Assembly (NCBI GenBank): GCA_017517985.1 | Contig: JAFWWX010000037.1 | Span: 1 to 10,344, forward strand | Length of the DNA: 10,344 nucleotides | Source of the DNA: Clostridia bacterium | Lineage (GTDB): Bacteria; Bacillota_A; Clostridia; Oscillospirales; CAG-382 | Direction: 5' to 3' | In this document: positions 6,785 to 10,344 of the stretch, piece after piece | Position numbering within the stretch: position 1 is the first letter of the stretch | How the letters are laid out: the number at the start of each line of letters is the position of its first letter | Notes under the pieces: model-generated | The model's database searches: none | What the model saw: the letters and a program-made list of their open reading frames with translations, nothing else | Told to the model about the DNA's origin: nothing | Position numbers and translations under genes: made by a program

Positions 6785-7430
6785 TTATGTAACTGTTTTC
6801 AATATATTGTTTCTCTTTTTTGCAGGCATCTAATTTACTGCTTGCATCCATGTATTCCCACACCGCCCAAATGGCGAATATCAAGCCGGGAATTGCAGAA
6901 AAAAGAATAGAAGCGGACAATCCTCTATCCATAATCATGCCAATAGTGGGAATTAGTAACATCATTGTCGGAATAGAGAGTATGATTGGCAGTTGAATCC
7001 TGTTTTTTTTATGCTTTTGTATATCCTTGTCTATATCAGCAACATCTCTGAATTTTTCTCCACAATCAAGGCATACCCAAATAGTCGATGTTGAGGATTT
7101 TACCGTATGCTTGGAGTTAGCTCCGCATAAGCCACAAAGAATACCGATTGGTCCGAACAGTATATAACCGCAACAGCCTTTCCCGGCGCCATAGCTCTTT
7201 GAAGAAAATTTGCTCTCATAGGACGTGTTGCTTAAAACCTGAAGATTGTGAGATTTACACCTCGGACAGCACTTTTTCTTTTGTTTAGTATTGTTTTCTT
7301 TAAATTCAGGTTGAGTTGTCTGCTGATTGTTTTGTGAACTGTTTCCCGCACCGCCATTAATCTCTGCAAGGCAGGTGTCGCAATACTCCTTGGTTCCGTA
7401 AATTTCTTTTCCGCAGTTTCTGCAATACAT
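6777..7430 (-). CDS. Double zinc-ribbon membrane protein
   Basis: This protein of 217 residues has no name that I recognise. An N-terminal zinc ribbon uses C3, C6, C17 and C20. A Gln/Asn-rich linker runs from about 30 to 53. A second ribbon uses C55/C58 and C120/C123; it is split by a Gly-rich hydrophobic insert, GAGKGCCGYILFGPIG at 81-96, that resembles a glycine-zipper segment. Two membrane helices at about 148-166 and 171-190 precede a charged C-terminus. The ATG at 7428-7430 is preceded by AAGGAGG; an in-frame TTG at 7451 is rejected because it would place that ribosome site inside the gene. It is first in a two-gene operon with DUF2085 and is divergent from an XRE repressor. Confidence 0.8.
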   Translation of the reverse strand: MYCRNCGKEIYGTKEYCDTCLAEINGGAGNSSQNNQQTTQPEFKENNTKQKKKCCPRCKSHNLQVLSNTSYESKFSSKSYGAGKGCCGYILFGPIGILCGLCGANSKHTVKSSTSTIWVCLDCGEKFRDVADIDKDIQKHKKNRIQLPIILSIPTMMLLIPTIGMIMDRGLSASILFSAIPGLIFAIWAVWEYMDASSKLDACKKEKQYIENSYINE

Positions 7431-7494
7431 ATTCGTCCTCCTTGATACCAACCTAAATTGCCGTTTTCAACAGCAATTCGACATTGTTCGCCAC

Positions 7495-7524
7495 ATTATA
7501 ACACCGTTCGGTGTTATTTGTCAA
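7495..7524 (-). promoter_or_regulatory. Consensus promoter of the zinc-ribbon/DUF2085 operon
   Basis: On the minus strand TTGACA (7519-7524), 18 bases and TATAAT (7495-7500) with a TG-extended -10 form a near-ideal sigma-A promoter. Operator 1 fills the spacer. The leader also contains a 10-bp hairpin at 7456-7478 just before the ribosome site. Confidence 0.8.
7500..7515. promoter_or_regulatory. Operator 1, AACACC-N4-GGTGTT
   Basis: A perfect 16-bp palindrome lies between the -35 and -10 of the minus-strand promoter. It matches operator 2 in both 6-bp arms. The centre is GTTC. The probable binder is the XRE protein encoded at 7584. Confidence 0.75.
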
Positions 7525-7545
7525 CACCAAACGGTGTTTTAATAT
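7518..7545 (+). promoter_or_regulatory. Promoter of the XRE repressor gene
   Basis: TTGTCA (7518-7523), a 16-base spacer and TAATAT (7540-7545) lie upstream of the XRE gene. TATAAT at 7545-7550 would need a 21-base spacer. The -35 overlaps the -35 of the minus-strand promoter, so the two promoters are back to back. Confidence 0.55.
7523..7538. promoter_or_regulatory. Operator 2, AACACC-N4-GGTGTT
   Basis: This palindrome has the same arms as operator 1, with centre AAAC, and lies 23 bp away centre to centre. It occupies the spacer of the plus-strand promoter, which predicts autorepression of the XRE gene. Confidence 0.75.
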
Positions 7546-7583
7546 ATAATATTTTGCCAATAATACTATTTGGAGGTGATAAA

Positions 7584-7787
7584 ATGCAAATATACAGACG
7601 GGTGCGGGATTTAAGAGAAGATAACGATAAAACCCAAAAGGAAATCGCAAAGTATCTCAATATGCAACTTACCGTATATCAGCGATATGAGCGTGGCGAG
7701 AGGGAGCTTCCTCTTTGGGCGGCGATTAAACTTGCAGATTTTTATAATGTCACCCTGGACTTTCTTGTAGGGCGAACAGGCAAATAA
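7584..7787 (+). CDS. XRE-family HTH repressor (67 aa)
   Basis: This small DNA-binding protein consists almost entirely of one helix-turn-helix domain. The HTH runs at about residues 17-40 (TQKEIAKYLNMQLTVYQRYE), followed by AAIKLADFYNVTLDFLVGR, the typical end of a Cro/C1-type domain. It probably binds as a dimer to the two AACACC-N4-GGTGTT operators upstream, repressing its own promoter and the divergent zinc-ribbon/DUF2085 operon. No effector domain is present, so the inducing signal must act by another protein, a metal or protein stability. The ATG at 7584 was chosen because GGAGGTGAT lies just before it at 7572-7580; a longer reading from 7458 would cross both operators. Confidence 0.9.
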   Translation: MQIYRRVRDLREDNDKTQKEIAKYLNMQLTVYQRYERGERELPLWAAIKLADFYNVTLDFLVGRTGK

Positions 7788-7825
7788 AAAACACATTCAA
7801 GGATTTCTCCGTGAATGTGTTTTTT
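7786..7825. terminator. Bidirectional terminator between the XRE gene and the SLOG-like gene
   Basis: A 14-bp stem (7786-7799 with 7812-7825) has A-runs on one side and T-runs on the other. It can end both the XRE transcript on the plus strand and the SLOG-like transcript on the minus strand. The stem overlaps the last bases of the XRE stop codon. Confidence 0.85.
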
Positions 7826-7830
7826 TGTTT

Positions 7831-8289
7831 TTACTCCGCTAAATTTATAATTTTCAGAACCTCTCTCTTTCGTGCATATTCAAGGGTTTTTGCAGCACCG
7901 CCAAAGGAGTGCTCCACATAGCAGACAAGAACATCCGCATTTTTTATCATATACTGATTACATTTTATGATTTTCAATCTTTTTGGTGTATTTTCCGGAA
8001 CATCCGCAAGTAGAATATTGTCAAAATTTGCGTAAAACTGCTCTTTATATTCGTTGATTCCGGCTGTAAGATAGGGAACTACCAAATTTAACTGTACTCC
8101 GGGATATTTAATCTTCAATTCTCTTACTGCCTCGGCACAAAGGCTATCGAAAGCACCATAGTTTCCAACCCAATATTCCAGTATACCTTGAGTTTCTGTT
8201 AAAATTTTTATCACGGAAAGTAGTTTTCCATAAATAACATCTGCGCCGCAAAGGTCAGAATGTCCTGCGAAACAACATATTTTTCTCAA
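7831..8289 (-). CDS. SLOG-family (DUF1273-like) protein
   Basis: The 152 residues resemble the SLOG/DUF1273-type Rossmann-like proteins that bind nucleotides or nucleotide-derived ligands. The start CCFAGH (5-10), VGNYGAFDSL (41-50), a VVPYL strand (70-74), then RLKIIKCNQYMIKNADVLVCYV (104-125) and FGGAAKTLEYA (129-139) follow the family's order and length. The likely start is the TTG at 8287-8289, because AGAGGTGAT lies 8 bases upstream; reading from an earlier ATG would pass through the promoter. The ligand and partner are unknown. The gene is divergent from a second small XRE regulator, which may control it. Confidence 0.78.
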   Translation of the reverse strand: MRKICCFAGHSDLCGADVIYGKLLSVIKILTETQGILEYWVGNYGAFDSLCAEAVRELKIKYPGVQLNLVVPYLTAGINEYKEQFYANFDNILLADVPENTPKRLKIIKCNQYMIKNADVLVCYVEHSFGGAAKTLEYARKREVLKIINLAE

Positions 8290-8349
8290 TTTAATATCAC
8301 CTCTGTTGCTTGATAACAAAATTGCTTTATATGCACACAATTTGATTGC

Positions 8350-8378
8350 ATTATACCACATCGGAAACAAAATTGCAA
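8350..8378 (-). promoter_or_regulatory. Promoter of the SLOG-like gene
   Basis: On the minus strand TTGCAA (8373-8378), a 17-base spacer and TATAAT (8350-8355) sit about 60 bases before the TTG start. Confidence 0.75.
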
Positions 8379-8434
8379 ATAATTTTTTCTCTTTTGCGAA
8401 AAATTTGTTTGTCGATAGTGTTGAGATTTGAGGG

Positions 8435-8440
8435 TATAAT
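8435..8440 (+). promoter_or_regulatory. -10 element for the second XRE gene
   Basis: TATAAT lies 23 bases before the ATG at 8463. I see no convincing -35, so the promoter may be weak or activator-dependent. The ribosome site is AGAGGTG at 8450-8456. Confidence 0.5.
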
Positions 8441-8462
8441 ATTATGCAAGAGGTGAAAAGTC

Positions 8463-8690
8463 ATGAAGGGAAAGAATTTTGACACTTGGCTTGCAATTGG
8501 ACTAAATATCCTGCATTACCGTAAAGAACAAGGTATGACACAGATCCAACTTGCTGAGAAGTGTGATATAAGCAGAACATATATGCAGAAAATTGAAACC
8601 GCCGCCTGCTCCTGCACACTTGATACTCTGATTGATATTGCCGAGGCTCTGAATATACCGCTGAAAAAATTATTTGAATTTAAAGACTAA
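8463..8690 (+). CDS. XRE-family HTH regulator (75 aa)
   Basis: This small Cro/C1-type DNA-binding protein has its HTH at residues 26-46 (TQIQLAEKCDISRTYMQKIE), with a following helix TLDTLIDIAEALNIPLKKLFE (52-72). The first part, WLAIGLNILHYRKEQGM, is typical of short stand-alone Clostridia regulators. C34, C49 and C51 are of interest as potential redox or metal contacts, but this is inference. The ATG follows AGAGGTG at a 6-base spacing. It is divergent from the SLOG-like gene across a 173-bp gap, so it may regulate that gene. I found no repeated palindrome in the gap comparable to the operators near 7500. Confidence 0.88.
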   Translation: MKGKNFDTWLAIGLNILHYRKEQGMTQIQLAEKCDISRTYMQKIETAACSCTLDTLIDIAEALNIPLKKLFEFKD

Positions 8691-8750
8691 AAGGGGATGC
8701 AACAAAAGGAATTGTTACAGCCTGTGTATTGTACAAAAGCAATAAATATT

Positions 8751-8784
8751 GTAGGGAACGACCTGCGTGTCGTTCCCTTATTTT
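8751..8784 (+). terminator. GTAGGG palindrome that can also end the second XRE transcript
   Basis: GTAGGG heads a perfect 9-bp stem, GGGAACGAC (8754-8762) with GTCGTTCCC (8769-8777), closing a CTGCGT loop. A TTATTTT tail follows. The element has nearly the same sequence as the one at 6169-6191. Confidence 0.65.
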
Positions 8785-9044
8785 GCGCATTTTTCTACAG
8801 CTCCTTTTTACATTAATTGCGTCAACATTTTAAATCGGGCAGAGAATATCCGTCCCCCTCAGAAGAATTTTCAGAAGGTATCAACATTAACGCCATACCG
8901 GTGCAACACGCACAACAAGAAGTGTTTTAATATTTTTTGCTATGGTTTTTAATGGAAAAATTTGTAAATTAGCGCAGATGTATAAAGAAATTGGAATCTG
9001 TTTTTGGAACAATTCACAAACATACTCTTTTTTATCGGAAACTG
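8785..9044. other. Gene-free stretch with one decayed palindrome
   Basis: I see no supported gene here. At 8835-8859 a worn copy of the GGGCGGAT palindrome is visible, with mismatched arms and no full CTAC end. A 37-codon open stretch from a TTG at 8818 to a stop near 8930 overlaps this palindrome and has no ribosome site, so it is not called. Confidence 0.5.
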
Positions 9045-9073
9045 TTGACAAAAACGGTTAGTTATGCTAAACT
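9045..9073 (+). promoter_or_regulatory. Promoter of feoA
   Basis: TTGACA (9045-9050), a 17-base spacer and TAAACT (9068-9073) preceded by TGC form a sigma-A promoter with an extended -10. It overlaps the first DtxR-like box. Confidence 0.75.
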
Positions 9074-9099
9074 AACTATGAGGTTAGTTTGTACTAACC
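9057..9099. promoter_or_regulatory. Two DtxR-like operator boxes over the feoA promoter
   Basis: Box 1 is GTTAGTT-N6-AACTAAC (9057-9076), over the -10. Box 2 is GGTTAGT-N4-ACTAACC (9082-9099), over the expected transcription start. Both are perfect inverted repeats, 24 bp apart. The TTAG/CTAA core resembles iron- or manganese-sensing DtxR/IdeR boxes. The regulator is not in the window. Confidence 0.7.
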
Positions 9100-9124
9100 C
9101 AACTTCTCTGAACAGGTGGTATTG

Positions 9125-9337
9125 ATGAATTTGAGCGAAGCTATAGTAGGAAAAGAATACATAATAAAAGATATAAATACAAATGACGAGGAACTTGACG
9201 CGTTTCTGTTTTCTCTTGGTTGCTACGCAGGTGAGCCGATTACAGTTGTGTCAAAAAGAAAAAGCACAATGGTAGTTTCCATAAAAGACGCAAGATACAG
9301 CATTGATAATAGATTGGCGCAGGCTATTTTAATATAA
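9125..9337 (+). CDS. feoA: FeoA, ferrous iron transport protein A
   Basis: FeoA is a small cytosolic SH3-like protein that supports FeoB in iron(II) uptake. The 70 residues have the usual length and family pattern: an MNLSEA start, LFSLGCYAGEPITVV at 28-42 and a final short strand around SIDNRLAQAILI. The ATG at 9125 is preferred because AGGTGG ends 5 bases upstream; an in-frame GTG at 9116 lies inside that site. It is followed by its own terminator (9339-9363) and then by a 234-bp gap before feoB, so the two genes need not be expressed at equal levels. Two DtxR-like boxes cover its promoter, which predicts repression when iron is plentiful. Confidence 0.88.
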   Translation: MNLSEAIVGKEYIIKDINTNDEELDAFLFSLGCYAGEPITVVSKRKSTMVVSIKDARYSIDNRLAQAILI

Positions 9338-9338
9338 T

Positions 9339-9363
9339 ATCAGCCCTTGTGGCTGATTTTTTT
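9339..9363 (+). terminator. Intrinsic terminator after feoA
   Basis: ATCAGCC (9339-9345) pairs with GGCTGAT (9351-9357) around a CTTGT loop, and a seven-T run follows. It begins one base after the feoA stop codon. Confidence 0.88.
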
Positions 9364-9371
9364 AAGAAACA

Positions 9372-9389
9372 GGTTAGTTTCCCCTAACC
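9372..9389. promoter_or_regulatory. Third DtxR-like box, upstream of feoB
   Basis: GGTTAG-N6-CTAACC is a perfect inverted repeat with the same core as the boxes before feoA. It lies between the feoA terminator and the feoB leader. A weak promoter may overlap it, with a -10 TATTAT at 9399-9404 and a start near 9411. Confidence 0.65.
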
Positions 9390-9406
9390 AAAAACATTTA
9401 TTATGG

Positions 9407-9551
9407 CATAAGACGCAGGACTTTGGAATAAAAAGGAAACGGGAGACCCCCCCGGAGCATCTGCATTTATGGCAAAAAATCCTGAAAATAAGGTCTTATG
9501 ACATCATTTTCAGATGGAGATTTTGTGCTTCCGCACAAAACTCCCGTTTTT
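9407..9551 (+). ncRNA. Structured feoB leader, candidate riboswitch or attenuator
   Basis: CATAAGAC (9407-9414) pairs with GTCTTATG (9493-9500), and CAGGA (9416-9420) pairs with TCCTG (9480-9484), enclosing a 59-nt region rich in A, G and C runs. Other pairings exclude these: CTGAAAAT (9482-9489) with ATTTTCAG (9506-9513), and CATCTG (9458-9463) with CAGATG (9511-9516). AAACGGGAG (9437-9445) can pair with CTCCCGTTT (9541-9549), which would break the terminator at 9516-9551. I could not match it to NiCo, cobalamin, M-box, yybP, SAM, TPP, lysine or T-box patterns. The ligand is unknown. Confidence 0.55.
9516..9551 (+). terminator. Intrinsic terminator in the feoB leader
   Basis: GGAG-A-TTTTGTGC (9516-9528) pairs with GCACAAAACTCC (9533-9544) around TTCC, with one bulged A, and CG-TTTTT follows. 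It lies only 20 bases before the feoB start codon, where a terminator makes sense only if it is conditional. Confidence 0.75.
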
Positions 9552-9571
9552 ATGAAAGGACGGACACAATA

Positions 9572-10344
9572 ATGAGAATTGCACTGGCAGGAAACCCCAA
9601 CTCAGGAAAGACTACTATGTACAACGCCCTGACTGGTAAAAGCGAAAAGGTAGGAAACTGGGCAGGCGTTACCGTTGATAAAAAGGAGCATCCGATAAAG
9701 AAAAGCTACTATAGCGGAAAGGACGAACTTATCGTTGTAGACCTTCCCGGAGCATATTCCATGTCGCCCTTTACAAGCGAGGAAAGTGTTACCAGCGAAT
9801 ATATAAAGAACGAAAAGCCTGATGCAATAATTAATATTGTGGATGCTACAAATCTTTCAAGAAGCCTTTTCTTTACAACACAGCTACTTGAGCTTGGTAT
9901 TCCGGTTGTGATTGCACTGAATAAGAGTGACATAAACGAGAAAAAGGAAACAAAAATTGATTCCGCAAAGCTTTCCAAGATGCTTGGCTGTCAAGTTTTT
10001 GAAACTATTTCCACAAAGTCCGGAGGACTTAAAGCGGTTGTTAAAGCTGCAATTTCAAGCATCGGAAAATCACAGACTTCACCTTATGTCGACAAAAGCG
10101 TAAACCTTGAAGATAAAAGTTCTGTACTTGAAGCGGACAAAAGAAGATTTAACTTTGTAAACGGAATAGTATCGCAGGTTGAAATAAGAAAGGTTTTCAC
10201 AAAGGATTTTGGTCTTGGCGACAAAATTGACGAGATTCTCACAAGCAGATGGCTCGGTATTCCGATTTTTGCTCTTGTTATGTTCCTTGTGTTTCAAATA
10301 TCACAGGCGTGGCTGGGTGTGTGGATTGCGGAAGGCTATGTCTT
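9572..10344 (+). CDS. feoB: FeoB, ferrous iron transporter, partial (3' end outside window)
   Basis: FeoB is the membrane iron(II) transporter with an N-terminal G domain. The 257 visible residues show G1 GNPNSGKTT (7-15), the G2 threonine T34 in AGVTVD, G3 DLPG (57-60), G4 NKSD (117-120) and a likely G5 near STKSG. The following region up to about 225 is the helical, dissociation-inhibitor-like part, and a first membrane segment begins at about 232 (IPIFALVMFLVF). The ATG at 9572-9574 follows AAAGGA. It lies 20 bases after the terminator at 9516-9551 and so is probably controlled by the structured leader as well as by the DtxR-like box at 9372. Confidence 0.95.
   Translation, partial: MRIALAGNPNSGKTTMYNALTGKSEKVGNWAGVTVDKKEHPIKKSYYSGKDELIVVDLPGAYSMSPFTSEESVTSEYIKNEKPDAIINIVDATNLSRSLFFTTQLLELGIPVVIALNKSDINEKKETKIDSAKLSKMLGCQVFETISTKSGGLKAVVKAAISSIGKSQTSPYVDKSVNLEDKSSVLEADKRRFNFVNGIVSQVEIRKVFTKDFGLGDKIDEILTSRWLGIPIFALVMFLVFQISQAWLGVWIAEGYV

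Noticed and set aside
8818..8931. 37-codon open frame ending in NAIPVQHAQQEVF
   Set aside because: It looks protein-like at its end but begins with TTG, has no ribosome site and crosses a worn palindrome.
9407..9551. NiCo (czcD-type) riboswitch before feoB
   Set aside because: I looked for the GCAGCCGGG-like core and four-way junction pattern of that class and did not find it. A covariance-model search would settle this.

Overview
The window looks like a chromosome piece from a low-GC, Gram-positive anaerobe of the class Clostridia, probably a gut species. The grounds are AT-rich intergenic DNA, strong AGGAGG or AAAGGA ribosome sites, consensus sigma-A promoters, intrinsic terminators, an archaeal/eukaryotic-type prolyl-tRNA synthetase, a TSCPD small protein and a Clostridia-like FeoA/FeoB pair. 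I cannot name a genus. There are no tRNA, rRNA or CRISPR features and no transposase.

Layout. 1-469 (minus) is the 5' part of a CDP-alcohol phosphatidyltransferase that runs off the left edge. A frame-disrupted small ORF lies in its leader. 754-1527 (plus) is an MBL-fold hydrolase read from a divergent promoter. 1528-2343 has no gene and is packed with repeats: a ~135-bp tandem unit with covarying hairpins, then a chain of perfect palindromes. 2344-6025 (minus) is a probable operon: TSCPD protein, phosphoglucomutase, prolyl-tRNA synthetase, with a terminator at its end. 6026-6324 is another repeat-rich gap. 6325-7825 is a divergent module: a zinc-ribbon membrane protein overlapping a DUF2085 membrane protein on the minus strand, and a 67-aa XRE repressor on the plus strand, with two identical-arm operators placed inside two back-to-back promoters. 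7831-8690 is a second divergent pair, a SLOG-like protein and another small XRE regulator. 8691-9044 is mostly empty apart from GTAGGG palindromes. 9045-10344 is the iron(II) uptake locus: feoA, then a long structured leader with its own terminator, then feoB running off the right edge.

How the genes work together. The Feo locus is the clearest unit. Three DtxR-like inverted repeats flank feoA, and feoA has its own terminator. The 180-nt feoB leader contains mutually exclusive pairings and an intrinsic terminator, which is the architecture of an attenuator or riboswitch. I could not match it to a known class by eye, and it is the best candidate here for an undescribed system. The second is the XRE/zinc-ribbon/DUF2085 module, where operator placement predicts that one small repressor controls itself and the divergent membrane-protein pair. 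The third is the tandem repeat, whose hairpin arms change together between copies. The pgm-proS operon and the MBL hydrolase look like ordinary housekeeping or accessory genes.
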